The notes beneath the pieces were generated by a model. That model was given only the letters and a program-made list of their open reading frames with translations. It was not told where the DNA came from and ran no database searches. The translations under genes were made by a program, and so were the position numbers. From Atherinomorus stipes (lineage: Eukaryota; Chordata; Actinopteri; Atheriniformes; Atherinidae), in assembly GCA_023101725.1 (NCBI GenBank), contig JALJCO010008621.1:1223001-1287000 (forward strand): 64,000 bases of DNA, written 5' to 3'. Below, piece by piece: positions 47,841-60,983 of this stretch; the stretch's first letter is position 1; each line of letters begins with the position of its first letter.

Positions 47841-48898
47841 TGTGAAGTTTTGCTGCTTTTTCATTGAACTGAGTCAGGTTGCACCAAGGTAACTTCCTAA
47901 ACCTATGCTGCCCTACAAAGCCAAAGAGCAGTAATTACATATTTGGTCAAAATTAATTTTTTTTCTGAAAATGTTCTTTTTAACACCAAGAACCACTTGC
48001 TCCAGCTTCGACCCATTTCAGAAAAATCCACATGTCAATGTATCTACAACATGTTTGACTGGCCAGTGTTAAACTTTCAAGCCTTTTTTCTCAGTTTCAG
48101 TGTTAGCATAGTCACTGCTCTTTGCCTTTGTAGGACAGTATGGCTTACAGTCAAAGGCACTTCCCTGTATGAGAAGGTCACAAACCTGTTGAGACCTTGA
48201 GACCACAGTACAGAACCTTTAACAGATCTACATCAGCTATGTACTGTCATAGTCAAAAGTCAAGGCATCATCTTAACTCATGGTGCAGAAAGCAACAGAA
48301 GGACTCACAAAGTATGATGGGAAATATTTGAACAAACCCACCCTGGGACTGATCTCACAGAAATATGTGAAATATGCACAGATTTAAATAAGTTCCAACG
48401 CTTATTGAGGCCCCACCACAAAATTGTTTAAAACTATGTGCACAATTGTGCACAAATCTTTCTCAGGGTGGGGCAGGCTCTGGGCCAATCTGAATGGTGG
48501 GTAGGGTATACTTCGCCATGAAAAATGTGCTTTGACATTCTTTTTGTATGAAATGAAATCACATCTTCTTTAAATAGATGTTTGCTTGTTTTGTTTTACA
48601 GTTACAGGTTTTTCATGTTATATTATATGAAACTTGTGAATTCACAGTTCATTCCGATCATATTATGGATAATTTTCTGTATTTTAAAAAAAGGGACAGA
48701 ACTGAAATAACAGAAAAAATCTGTTATATTCCAGTTTTTTTAAAAACAGGTTTCCCATTTAAAACTTGATGATGTATTATAAATTTGTTTACTTTTAATG
48801 GAACATTAATAATATTTCTCAGTAATGTATGTAAAACAATTTATTCTTTTAATACTTTTAGATATGAAGTTTTGTAAATTATCCATTTATAAATTCAA
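47841..48898. other. Intergenic stretch, nothing recognised
   Basis: AT-rich, no gene or clear mobile element. It may include the decayed interior of the MITE that begins at 47723. Confidence 0.4.
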
Positions 48899-48929
48899 TT
48901 TTTTTTTTTTTGAGGGGGGGGGGGGGGGG
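48899..48929 (+). repeat. T13 run followed by G16 run
   Basis: T-run 48899-48911 followed by GA and 16 guanines (48914-48929). Confidence 0.96.
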
Positions 48930-49210
48930 ATAAGATTTTGGCCGATTTCACTTTACATTTTTCGAAACTTACAACAGTTTCTACATGCCATTTTTCTAAC
49001 AGGACAGCCTAATGTGGGATTTCTATAAATTGCCACATTATGTGTAACCCTTGACTAAGACAGTCACTTGAACTTGAATTTCATGACTTATGAAATATCT
49101 CAGAGTGAAAAGTCTGTCACATGATCTATTCTTTTTCAACAGCACTGGTTTATTCATAATGCAACACTGAGATGAACTCGACGCTGCAGTCAAAACCTTC
49201 TTGTGAAGCT

Positions 49211-49211
<1 letters not shown>

Positions 49212-49242
<31 letters not shown>
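49212..49242 (+). repeat. Poly(A) run, 31 A
   Basis: Uninterrupted adenine run. No retroposed gene is recognised upstream of it. Confidence 0.96.
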
Positions 49243-49244
<2 letters not shown>

Positions 49245-52119
49245 ACAAAGGATGCCATCAAATTTTAACATATTTCTTACAATTTTCAGCAAAACAAAAG
49301 TCAGACTTTAAGTTTATGAATGCAGAATGTCACGGAGCAGAACTCTTTCTTCACACAGCATCTTCATCTTATTAATTTCTCTTCTCACTCAATCTTGTTC
49401 TTCATCTATCATGATTTTATGACATTTGTTTGCTGTTATGTTTTGAATTTAGGTGAAAATGCACAAAAAAAAAACATCTAAATGATTGCAAAACTGAACT
49501 GGTGTTTACTTTGTAAAAATTCTGAGATCTGACAGATCTCACCAGTTTCCACCTCAGTGCTCTTGTTATCTCGCCTTGCTTATCCTTTTTTCCCCCTTAG
49601 TTCGGCTTTATTTTTCTCCCTTTGTCTCTGAGCACTATAGTTTTTCTTTATGCCTCAATCTTCCATGCATGCCCCCTCAACCCCCATGCTCTTCCCCATA
49701 TTTCACAATGTGAAAAGTCACTCAGAGTTTCCTTCTAGGGATTTTGTGGACAGGAAGTCCATATTTAATGAAGTGACTCTCTTGTTAAAATGCTTTTAAG
49801 TGCTCCTGTGCAAGGCTTCGGGCTGGAGAGGAGGGGTAGAGGGGGCTGAGGCTTTTATTTATTCATTGGGTGGTTCAGTGCCTCTTCCCTGCTTCGGCTA
49901 TGTGAAGAAGGGAGAGGATTAGAGGAATGAATCCGCCTCCCCAGCGCGCGCACATGCACACACACCCTTCCTCCCTAGCTGGCCATGTTCCCTCCCTCGG
50001 GGGACTCCCCTGCGTCAGTCCACATTAACATCCATCAGAGCGATGCTCTGGAGGGGGACGAGCCTCTGTCCTACTGAGTCACACAAACATGTTTGAATAC
50101 ATGTAAACTCGTGCAGCCTCACGCACATCCACAAACATACATGTGGAAGGTAAGTGCGCACATAGGAAAAAATATGGAGTGGCAACAGACACAAAAACCA
50201 ACATACAGTAGTTATGAGTCACAGACTCAAAGTGTCTCAGTCACCTCACTGCACTTCCCGCCTTGAGCTACTCTGAAATTCAATTTTGTTTAAAGACTAC
50301 ATTTAAATTGGGCTTGTTTCCAGAGATCCCTCTGACATTTATTATACAAAAGTGCATCTGTCCCTTACTTGATCAGTAGACATATCTGAGCAAAGTGCGA
50401 ATGAGCATCTGAGGGCTGTCAGGAAATAGACGAAGGAAGGGAAAGTTTCTCAGAGTGAAGGCTGAGATGGTGTGTTGTGCTGATTTCTCTCTTTATGTGA
50501 AGTTTTGGACTGTCTGATCCCTCGTTATCTCTTTCACTTGCAGAGTGGGAGGGGAGCTGAGACTCAGACTGGATGAGAGAGGCATATCAATAACCAAGAG
50601 TGATTCTACAACAAAGCACAGACTCCATCATATCACACTCATTCCCACACACTGGTGTTCTCATGCAATGAACCAGTATGTGGAATCAAAGATAAAGTAA
50701 AATAAACCCCTAAATAAATTGTCGAAAAGAATGTGATGGGCTAATAGAAGTTCCTTTAATATGTTCCTCTAAAATCTTTAAGAATTTATGAGAAACTGAT
50801 CTTCAGCTCTAATGAAGTGATTGAGATTTGTAATGATGTTTGTTTGTGGGTGCGGCGTGCACACACATTAGTGCAGAGCCTCACTGAAGTCCTGCAGAGG
50901 GATTCAGATCATTTCTAATTCACGCTGCTGACCTAGATTCCTACACCACATAGCCTGCCTCATCCTAATGAGTTTCAGGATCTTTTTTACCTTGAAAGCT
51001 CCAACGACCGATGCACATCTGTAAACCCCACTTTTCATCTCAGAGCTTCCACTTCTTCCTCCTCATCTTGGAATTCAACATCAAACTGAAATGTTAAAAT
51101 GCAAATTAATTTTTTTCCGCTCGCTCAGCTCAGCCTCACACAAACTTATAATTGGATTCTGCCTGTTAATATAAAAGATTTCGTCATTCTCATCGTTGAA
51201 TCTCATATTAGCTGAACCATGATACACATGAACTGGCCTCATTCCATGATAAGTCAGAGAAAAAAAGGCAAAGGAGGACAGAGAGGACACTTCTCTCATC
51301 AGCATCCCATTGAAAGCCCAAACCAATGCGGCACAGTTACTGTAGGAATTAATCTGCAACATAATAGAAGTGTGCAAATGAGGAAGTTTTTCATTCTTCA
51401 GCGTGGTAACATTAACTCTTCTGCTCCTGCTCCATTCAGATGATGCATTCAAACTAAAATTTGGATTTTGTTGTGGTGGATGGGAGATTTGAAGCTCATG
51501 AGGATAGAGAGAAAGAAGCTCTACTACAGCAGGTTTGAAAAGAAAAAAGGAAACAGAAGCAGAAAATTAGTGTGCGATGGTCTGCAAAGAGACAGACGGC
51601 CTGAGAGAGAGCACCAGATGCTGTGTGGGAGGGTTATTTAATTGATGATATCACACCTCTCTTTCCTTCTTTCTCTTGTTCTGCCTGCTTTCCTCTAACA
51701 CACACATGTACATTCACAAGCACACAGACAGATACATTAACACTCACGCACGCTGTATTTGCTCTGTCACCTTCTTATCCTTGCATGACATACCACCCAC
51801 ACCTCTCCCTGTTCCATCCTGCCCACCTTGGGCTCCCCAGAGATTTGCAGTTTATGTGAACCCCAAAACAAAACTAAATGAGTAGCTGTCATCAGAGCTA
51901 AAACGTAAGGATGTGTAGCTGCTCTATCTAAGATATTGAGGATTAGCTGGCAGATTTATGTCACAGAAAATACACAAAGAATTGTTTTTGTTGTTGTTGT
52001 TGTTTTTTTGGCTCTGTGCATTAAGTAATTTGAAAATGAATCACAACAATGATTTCACTGGTACTTCTAAGAGTGGCTTCTGTTTACCTCTTGTTTCTCC
52101 ATGCAGGTAAAAACTGTTC
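49243..52119. other. Intergenic stretch, nothing recognised
   Basis: No gene or mobile element recognised. The region 49800-50100 is less AT-rich. The 123-residue antisense frame at 51081-51452 has no domain. Confidence 0.45.
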
Positions 52120-52530
52120 TATATGCTTCCTGCTAAACTAGAAAAGCCCCGGAAAATGAGTCTCATTAATTAGCTTCTCATTTGTAAATGCAAATGAGTT
52201 TAATTAAAAAATAGACTCTCCTTTTGCAGGCTTCAAAGGGAGACAGTGAGGGCTAATCAAGAGGTTTGTTCAGCTGTGGCACTAATGAGACATATTTGGT
52301 CTAACGAGGGAGCGATGCCCTAATTTGTTTATGCTAATGATATGAATCAGTGCTTGTCTTTTTGGTGTATCTGGGAAGGGATCAGTCACACACACATGGC
52401 TGCATGTGATGTACCTTCAGGGTTTTGTTCAACGTTGGCAAGGTGGTGCTGTGGCCTTGCTCAATTGTTTCACTAGGTTAATTAGCTTAATTAGCCTAAT
52501 AGAGATCATTGGGGCAATGGCTCAATATGG
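52120..52530. promoter_or_regulatory. Candidate conserved non-coding element with octamer and paired E-box-like sites
   Basis: Contains CATTAATTAGC (near 52164), a POU octamer ATGCAAAT (52188-52195) and an inverted repeat CTCATTTG/CAAATGAG (52177-52184, 52191-52198). Each repeat half carries a CANNTG core. It continues with TTTAATTAAAA, GGCTAATCAAGAGG, TGGCACTAATGAGAC, TATGCTAATGATATG and GGTTAATTAGCTTAATTAGCC. This is the strongest enhancer-like texture in the window, 11 kb upstream of the bhlhe23 start. Confidence 0.42.
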
Positions 52531-53650
52531 AAGCATATGTCTTTTTTTCAACCTAAATATTGTACAATAGAAATTGGATTATACCACCAAACATTACACT
52601 AGAAATATCCGTTCAAAAGTAAAGAAAAATGGTCCAAATTATGTTTCTAATCTGTAGCATACAGGCATATGATTGAAAAAACATACAAATCATACTAGTG
52701 ATCCCTCTCAGACATGTTTTAAGACCCACTGTAGTGAGTCTGTTTTCCTGAAGTGACACAGCCGTCTGCTGGTATTTGTCTTCTTAAATTTTCCCTTCAT
52801 TATTTCATTTAATCAAAACCCTATACTGTCAATAATGTGATTCTGGCACTAATGGAGAAAGAGTAACAGCACTTATCTCATAACTGATTGTCATGTTTTA
52901 AATATGGCAGTCAAGTCCTGAGTGTTTCTTAGGCAAATGGCTGAAACAGAGTTACAATTAATTAGTTTAGTGGCAAAAACTCCTTTGTTTATGGGTCAAA
53001 TTTGTGAGGTGGCATTCTGAAAAATGCATGCTGCAGACTTGTGCCCTTTGTGTCATAGTTTAACACTATTAAGTAAGACATGAAAACAGAATCTGATTTC
53101 CTGGTATCACAGTTATAAACAGAATACTCCTAATTTGCCATTTTAGCAACCAACTTTCTTCTCCACATATTTTCTCACCCAACAATACAGTCATCATGTG
53201 TTCGTCATTGTCCTGCAGCATCCTGTGGCAATGCATTTCGGTTTATGGCACACACTGGGCAATCTGACTGATCAAAGATGGCTGCTGCTTCATTTGTCTG
53301 AAAAGTTTGCTCTCTACAATCTAACAAGTATCTCAGTAATACTCTTTTTACATTAAATTCTTTTCCTCAATCTTTACGTAGAAGTTTTAAAAGACTCCAA
53401 ATCATAAAAATTGCAATCTGTCTGAACCTACAATTTTAAGGGGTACCTCTAGATCTGAAGGCCTCAAATGTGGTACTCAGCTGTGTAAGCTGACCATTCT
53501 GAAGGAACATTTTGATAAACTGAATCCTACTGTGGTCGGTACAAAAGTGTTTTGTGAGGCCTTCTGAATCTGGTTCATCAGATTTAGACAAAATGCCTCC
53601 CTAATTTGCTAAGTCATCCCCATATGACGATGATACCTTACAATACCTAC
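52531..53650. other. Intergenic stretch, nothing recognised
   Basis: No gene or clear mobile element recognised. Confidence 0.45.
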
Positions 53651-53728
53651 GTTTACATGGACAAATAATTCATCTATCCGATTGAAATCTTTCCCATCAG
53701 ACCTTCCATCTGACGTGTTTACATGGAC
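53651..53728. repeat. Direct repeat GTTTACATGGAC, possible MITE relic
   Basis: The 12-mer occurs at 53651-53662 and 53717-53728, each close to GATCAGA/CCGATTG-like words. It recalls fish MITEs with 'tacgtttacatg' ends. The phrase TTTTGACATGCGCAATTGC near 54519 could belong to the same family. Confidence 0.4.
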
Positions 53729-54559
53729 GGGGGGAAAGTGATCAGATCGGTTTTATTTACTTGATGGACAGTGTGATGGCCACATGCGTAGCCACACAAT
53801 GAGATGGTCTGATAATCTTTTTTTTTCATTTAACATTTACTCTTTAAATAAATTTCACCATTTTTTATATTTCATTCTTTTATTAATGAGATTTGGCAGG
53901 GGGTTAACTGATGGGTGCACAAATTTAGTTGACTCATTTTGTAACTTCTTGTTTTTACTTTAAACTAATATATTTTCCATTTGAGTTACCAGTTCCTGTG
54001 AGGCTGCTACATCGGCCAGGCCAGGCCACCAAAGGAAAGGAGTCCCAGCTGCAGTGGATCTCCTCAATGCCACTAATTGGCACTAAGGCCTAATTGGACT
54101 CTTCCACTTGTTTTAGGAAGAGGGGTAGGAAGGGTTTAGGTTTTATTTGCTAGTTTTCTTTAGTCATATTTGGAGAGTTTTAATTACTTAAGTTCTTTTT
54201 CCTTCATAGGTTACTGTTCAGTATTGTATGGATTAGTTTAGTCTTTTGTTGTAGTTTTGTTTAAGTCATTATATGTAATGTCCTCTCTTGTGTCAATATG
54301 GCCTGATCAGCCAGTATATATGTCCCCCTTGTGTGTCAGTTTGTTGGGTCAGTTAGTACTTTAGTTTCCTGTGTTAAGGTTGGTTTTGTTGACCTCTTTT
54401 ATGGGCCCTGATTTAACATTTAATCTTTTTTTGGAAATAGATTTGTTACTTTTTCTATTTCCCTGTGCTTCTCTGATTTTTCAGCTCAGTCCCTCACAGA
54501 CAGATATGTTCGTAATGCTTTTGACATGCGCAATTGCTCCTAGTTCGTAAGAAGAGGGG
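53729..54559. other. Repeat-like T-rich stretch, unclassified
   Basis: Long T-rich sequence with GGGCCCTGATTTAAC and TTAGTTTCCTGTG words reminiscent of fish LTR or LINE 3' sequence. No coding domain or terminus established. Confidence 0.3.
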
Positions 54560-56550
54560 TTTTCTTTTTTTTTAATAAAGAAGTGATCAGACAGAACACA
54601 GTTATGAGGAAAAACTTTTAGTTCCTCACTGTCAATACCATATGTCAGGACGAGATCCAGAGTATGATTATGAGAATGAGTGGGTCTGTGGATATTTTGT
54701 GATTGAGTCTATCATAGAATTAAAGGCAATGTTTAAGCTGTCATTGTCGTCGTCGACATGAACATTGAAGTCACCCAAAATGACATCTTTATCAGTATTC
54801 TGCACTAAGTCTGATAAGAAGTCTGAAAATCAGTCAAACTCTGAATGAAGGTCCAGGTGGACGATACACTACAGCTAGCAGAAGTGGTTTCTCTGCTTTC
54901 CAGTTAGGATGAGATAGGCTTAGAAATAATTGTTCAAAATAATTGTTACTAATCTTAGGTTCTGGGATTAATCAAACAACCCTGATTGGAAGATAGCAGC
55001 CACACCTCCATCTCGGCCTGTTATAGGAATGTGAAAATTTAAGTAATCTGGTGGAGTAGAATCATTAATAGTAACATGATCCTCTTGCTGCAGCCAAGTT
55101 TCTGTAAGACAAAATAATCAATATGATGGTCGCCAATCAGGTCATTAACTAACAGAGACTTAGAAGAAAGAGATCTGATATTCAGTAAACCACATCTAAT
55201 GGTTTTATGTTTCTGTTTTATTAAGTTTATTGTTTTAATTTTTATGAGGTTTTTGGGATTTACTTCAGAGGTGCTTTTGGATTTTATTTTGAGGGCTCAG
55301 GGGACAGACAGTCAGTATGGGCTTTTGGGAGGGCAGCAGATGGGAATCTGCAGAGAGGTGTGTAAGACTACAACTCTGGCTCCTGGTCTCAACCATGGAT
55401 TGTCAACGGTTTGACTGACTAATAAAATCGTCCAGATTCCCAGAAATGAGAGCTGCTCCATCCAAAGTGGGATGGATGCCGTCTCTCCTAATAAGACCAG
55501 GTTTACCCCAGAAAGTTTTCCAGTTGTCTACAAAGCCCACGTTGTTTTCTGGACACCACCTAGACAACCAGCGATTAAATGACGGCATGCGACTAAACAT
55601 GTCATCACTGGTCAGATTTGGCAGGGGTCCAGAGAAAACTATGGAGTCTGACATGGTTTTGGCAAAAGCACTTACTGAAGCAACATTAACTTTTGTGACC
55701 TTCGATTGGCGGAACCGAGAGTCATTACTGCCGATGTGAATTACAGTGTTATGGTATTTACATTTATCCTTAGCCAGCAGTTTCAAATATGATTGAACAT
55801 CGCCTGCTGGCCCCTGGTATGCATTTGACTGCGGTTGCTGGTGTCTCTAGAGCCACGTTTCTGACTATGGGGCTGCCAATGACGAGGGTTTGTTTTTTCC
55901 TCAAAGGGTCTGTCTTTGAGTGGGGTATAGTGGTTAGAAATGTGGACAGGTTGGTGGTGAACCGCGGGCTTAGGCTTAGAGCTACAGTTCCTCACAACCA
56001 ACGCCCAACCCGTTCTGGGTGCTCGGAACCTGCCACAGGATGGCTAGGATTAGCCTGTCTTGGAGGCTCCACTCTGGCTAAAGCAGGGCCCTGGCTAGCT
56101 ACTGGGGTCTTTTCCATGGAGCAGAGCCAAGCCTCTAATTTGCCAAGCCTTGCCTCCAAAGCTACAAACAAGCTACATTTGTTACACATACTATTATCAC
56201 TAAAGGAAGCAGAGGTGTAGCTAAACACGAAGCACACCAAGCAAGAAAAAAGAGTGGCAGAAGGAGGGAGCGCGCTAGCAGCCATGCTAATACAGAGAGC
56301 TAACAGACGTAGCAGATAGCAAGAACTAGAGGATCCCAAAAACAGAGAACTTAGAGAGGAAGTGTGTTAAACTGTTATATGTTGTGAAAGGACAAACGGT
56401 GGAAAGTATGAGACACAATAAGCAGCCGAAAGGGCAGCAGAAAAGAGCTAGCCCTTCGGAGCTAAAACAAACAAACGAGGCACACAGGAGCGCACACAAT
56501 AACTCTTACCGCAACGTCAGCACGTGACATCCAGCATCACCTGTGTTGAT
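54560..56550 (-). pseudogene. LINE remnant: ORF1 (SGNH-hydrolase-like) and endonuclease
   Basis: Non-LTR retrotransposon of the CR1/L2 type read on the - strand. ORF1 begins at an ATG near 56284 with MAASALPPSATLFSC, then CNKCSLFVALEARLGKLEAWL (a coiled coil), and continues to an SGNH-hydrolase/esterase-like domain at 55403-55786 (IHIGSNDSRF; FVDNWKTFWGKPGLIRRDGIHPTLDG, with the block-V D..H pair). ORF2 follows: GRDGG near 55018, LAVVYRPPGP near 54876, ILGDFNVHVDDDN near 54760, NHTLDLVLTYG and SDHF near 54590, endonuclease motifs with interspersed stops. The reverse transcriptase is absent. Most open frames listed on either strand at 55.2-56.3 kb belong to this relic. Confidence 0.82.
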
Positions 56551-56659
56551 GTAACAAACACTGGTGGAGGAAGAATATTGCAGCAGGTGTGACTGCAGTT
56601 CCCATGTGTTAAAAGTCTCATCACGTCCAGTAAACAGTGTCTGCAGACAGGGGAACTTG

Positions 56660-59000
56660 ACCCGCAGGGACATGCAGGAGGCTCCTACTGCTAAACTGGT
56701 AAGTGTGACCTACTTTATCCACTTCCAATATAGTTCAGGATCTTTGGGAAACTTAAATAAACTAACGTCATCCTTATGAGCTTTTAAACATTAAAGTTGA
56801 TTTCCCTGTTATAGCCTTATCAGAAACATGGCTCTCAGTTGATTCAAAAGAAATTTGTTTAAATGACCAAACTATAATTCAGTTCATCACATAAAAATAA
56901 ACAAAACTGGAGGTGGAGTATCTCTCTTTGTTCATGCTGATTGTGGTTTCAAAATAAGGGACAACCTCTTTCTGAAAACAGATGGGGCTGATGTGGAATC
57001 TCTATTTTTGGTGCTCTCAAATGTTTTTCATGGAAAGATTGTTGTAGGGGTTATCTATTGGCCACCTCATATTATCAAAGCTTTAATGAAGGCATGTTCT
57101 CTATACTTGACTTAATCAACCCTGAGAAAAAACCTTGTTATGCAGTATCTTGAGAGACTTTAATCTAAATCTTCTTAAACACTCTGAAGCACCAATTGTG
57201 AACTTTCTAAATCTGTATGTATATGTATATATTGAACCCTTCTCCACTCATAATGTTTACAAATCCCAGAGAAATAAATATAGAAATTCTACTAGATCTG
57301 CAAAAATGAAATATTTTAGTGAGCAATTTATCAAGTGTTCAAATAATATAAAATCTACATCGAGAGTAATAACCCATCTGCTTTAAGAAGATAAGGCTTC
57401 CTTTGATCTTCCCTCTGTTTGTTGATGGGTGAAGAATCTCTCAATAATCCATTTGACATAGCTAAACATTTTGATAATTTCTTTGTAGATACTGAGTAAA
57501 AACTAGCAAATGTGGCCTAATTCCAGCTTGTGATGGAAATTCTCTGGACTTTATCAAAGGCTCATATCTGTTATGTTTTCTTTTGAGCTCCTTGATTGTT
57601 AGGAAGTACTGTAAGTGATGTCATTGACCAGTTAAAAACATCTGCAGTTGACCACAACAATACAGTATTTCGGTATCTCTTGTCAAACAAGTGAAACATA
57701 CCATCATACAGCCACTTTTCTTATATTTTCTCTGTCTCGGTGTTTTGCTGGAAGAATTAAAAGTTGCCAAAGTTTTCCACTGTTTAAAGCTGATGATATG
57801 TTCCACTTTACCAATTACAGACCCATACAGTATCTATTGAACTATATTTTTCAGAAATACGACAAAAAATAGTTTATAAAAGGATTCTTTTTCATTTAGA
57901 TTCTCATGCAGTTCTTTACAATCACCAAAACTCATCCACTTACATGGCTTTACTTCACCTGGTTGACAAAGTTGCACCTGCTCTCGAAAATGATTAATTC
58001 ACTTGCCATCTTTTCTTAGACTCTCCAAAAGCAACTGTAACTGTAAATCATAAAATTCTATGAACTAAATTACACAGATATACTGTAGTTTAAGAAATGT
58101 CACGTAAGTGGTTATTAAGACACATTTTTAATAGAACCCTGTGGAGTCCCAGAGGTCCATGGACCACTGTTGATCCTTATTTATAAAAATTACTTGTCTA
58201 ATGTGCTTTAACCAATTATGCTTGCAGAAAATACAACCCCTATCTCTGTCACACTCAAACTTCAATACTACACATTGATTAAGAATGCAAATGCTGGCCT
58301 AGCTGAGTATGTTACATAGTTCAAATTGAAAAGATTATTTCTTAATATTGAAAATTCAATCATTATTTTTAGCAGCAAAAAGTCATACAGTAAAGATTTA
58401 ACCCGAATCAAAATCGAATCTTCGGGGTTACACTGTGTATCAACTACAAATTCCTGGGAGTTTCCATTAATGAGAGCTTGAGTTGGAGAGAGGCAGTTGA
58501 TAATGTTAGTAGGAGGATCAACAAATCCATTGGTACAATAAGGAGGATTAGCCATCATGTTATTACAAAGTGTCTTCTCACTTTGTATTACAGCCTTGTG
58601 TATCTTTATCTCACGTGCTGCGACATAGTTTGGGGGGGAGCACTTTTCTGGGTTGTTCCTTACCACTACAAGATTTTACTACTCCAGAAAGTAGTAAATA
58701 AATATCTTTCAAATATATTTCCATTTTTAAGATTTTGTCAACTGAAAGAAGAATTCTCAAACAGTTTGTTTACTTCAAAGCTGTCAAGGGATCTCCATCC
58801 TCCCAAACACCATACTCCGTCAAGGGCAATGTTTTATTCAATTTAGGGGTACAGAGCTTTGAAATAGTGTTTCTCATTTAGCAACCCAATGTTCAATGGC
58901 TGAAAACTTTTAAAAGTCATTTAAGAATTCATTTAATAAAGGATGGGACATGACAGCACCACATCCCCATGATATGAATGCATGTAGGTATGTGTATGTG

Positions 59001-59032
<32 letters not shown>

Positions 59033-59310
59033 TGTATGTATGTATACGCGTATATGTATGGGTAGGCTACGTATTTACTGTAGATGTACGTGTGTAGTGT
59101 ACTTTCTATCTGTTGTTTATTGTTTTATTAACATCATTGTATTTAATATTACTTTTTACTTGCACATATTTTAATTGTTTTTTTTTTTTTTTTGTGGAGG
59201 CTTCGGATAAACCAGATAGCCTTTTTGCCTGTTCCTGCATTGTATTTATTTCTAAATATTTTTCCTATGTATTTGATTTATTTCTTTTTGGCAAATAAAC
59301 AAACTAAATA
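56660..59310 (+). pseudogene. LINE remnant: endonuclease and reverse transcriptase, head-to-head with the previous one
   Basis: A second, different non-LTR element (Jockey/CR1 group by its endonuclease and RT style). Endonuclease: LSETWLSVDSKE, GGGVSLFVHADCGFKIRD, VVGVIYWPPH (56810-57075), then a decayed DFNLNLLKHS and VNFLNL. RT: KVFPLFKADD..FTNYRPI (57765-57830), VDKVAPAL, a decayed GVPQ-S box (near 58150), FLGVSINESLSW and RISHHV..LLTLYYSLVYLYLTCCDIVWG (58450-58640), and finally WLKTFKSHL. The LGDFN glycine and FxDD box are lost. A 3' UTR (GGCTTCGGATAAACCAGATAGC) ends near 59310. Many stops and frameshifts: inactive. Confidence 0.82.
58985..59062. repeat. (TATG)n microsatellite within LINE 3' region
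   Basis: Tetranucleotide TATG repeats with TGTG variants and an ACGCGTATA end. It lies in the 3' part of the + strand LINE relic. Confidence 0.94.
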
Positions 59311-59378
59311 ATTTTTTTTTTTTAATGAAATGCTAGGGACTGGATATGAACACACTGAAACAATGTAGCTGATTTAGC

Positions 59379-59528
<150 letters not shown>

Positions 59529-60744
59529 AGTCAACATCAGACAATTTGGCTGATTTTTTCTTTTTATATACGTCTTGAAAGAAACATCAAATAGAGCTTG
59601 GGCATGTTAACAAGATGAAAAAGTTTATTTTTAGTGGAGGGGACTTTGAAATGGAGGTAGCAACAGCCTGAGAAACAATAACACAATGACACACAGAAAT
59701 CAATCTTAATATCTTGGTTGAAGGTTTTGCAGCTGCGCCATTTAATAACCATTTAATGTTGAGTACAGACATATTGTCCATTTTTTCATGTATTTGTGGG
59801 AGGCAAATAAAAAAAGATCAATAAAGTGCTCCAAATTACTTGAGGTTTTTTTTGTACACACAACTAGAACATACCGCTGTACTGTATATCCTACATTGTG
59901 GTTTAATTTAGAACTGTCTGATAATTTCTGTTTTCCTTCACAGAGTATTAGACTTACATTATAAATTTCTGTCTGGTATACACACTGTAGAGCACCTCCA
60001 TAATAATGTTGGGTTGGCAGGGACATTAATGTGTGTGTGGTTGTTGTGTCTTCACTTGCAAATTTGGCAGTAACAGAAATTTATTAGATTTTCAGCTTCA
60101 TCAGCCATGACAGGAGATCGATGGCTCAGTGTCTCCTGATCAAAAATATGACGGTGAACCTAGTAAATATTACAGCTTCTACAAAGACAAGATAGATGAA
60201 CTTAGTGTCAGAAGGAGTTCTGATTAAGTTTGTAAATGGCAGATTGGTTAAAAGAACATTGAGCCGAGGCTGAAAGTGACTAAAAGTTATGCTAAAATAA
60301 CTGTGAGGCTGGGAGTGGCTGAGAGAGCTCATCACATCACAAGATGGGGAACTTCATCCTAAAATACTGACAGTACAAACATATTAACAACAAATGAGGC
60401 TAATAAAATAAAACACACAAAATAAAAGTAAGGGAGCTTAAACATAGCCATAAATTATTGTTAATGCCTATGTACACATGTGGAGATGAAGAGAAATGTT
60501 GACTAGCTAATGAGTGCTATATGTGATATCACAAATATAGAAATCTTCCTTATCTTTTTATGGTCTCTGATAGCTAATGTTGATCTATAATATCACAATC
60601 GTGTGGTGTTAGTTACTGTGCTGCAGTGTCAGAGGGCAGGTTGCACACTCCTAATGCACATCAAGTCATGGATCCAGATCTGGATGTGGGTATACATGAA
60701 GTTTAATTCCTTATAAGCTTGTCCATTATCTCACCTTTGGCAAA
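59529..60744. other. Intergenic stretch, nothing recognised
   Basis: AT-rich sequence without recognised gene or transposon. Confidence 0.45.
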
Positions 60745-60983
60745 ACATTCATGCAATCTTGTTCGACAAACAGTAGAAGTATTTTAACCCTGGTTTACAC
60801 CTCACTCATCAAATCCATTATCACCTGCAGCATTTCATGCTGGTACAGCTCCGTCTCTGCCAAACACAAAACAAAGCTCTCCCGTGTTGTTAATCAGGCC
60901 AGCAAAATCATTGGTTCACCACAAACTCTTCTCTCTGATCTGCATAACCGCTCTGTGATCAGGAAAGCCATCATGATCACAGA
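60745..60983 (+). pseudogene. LINE reverse-transcriptase C-terminal fragment
   Basis: The frame reads SILTLVYTSLIKSIITCSISCW, SSVSAKHKTKLSRVVNQASKIIG, LLSDLHNRSVIRKAI, matching the C-terminal region of a third LINE type (pattern 'FY.S.I.S.L..S...W', 'K.L..VV..ASKI.G', 'L.DL...R...KA'). It ends abruptly where a different repeat begins at 60984. Confidence 0.68.
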
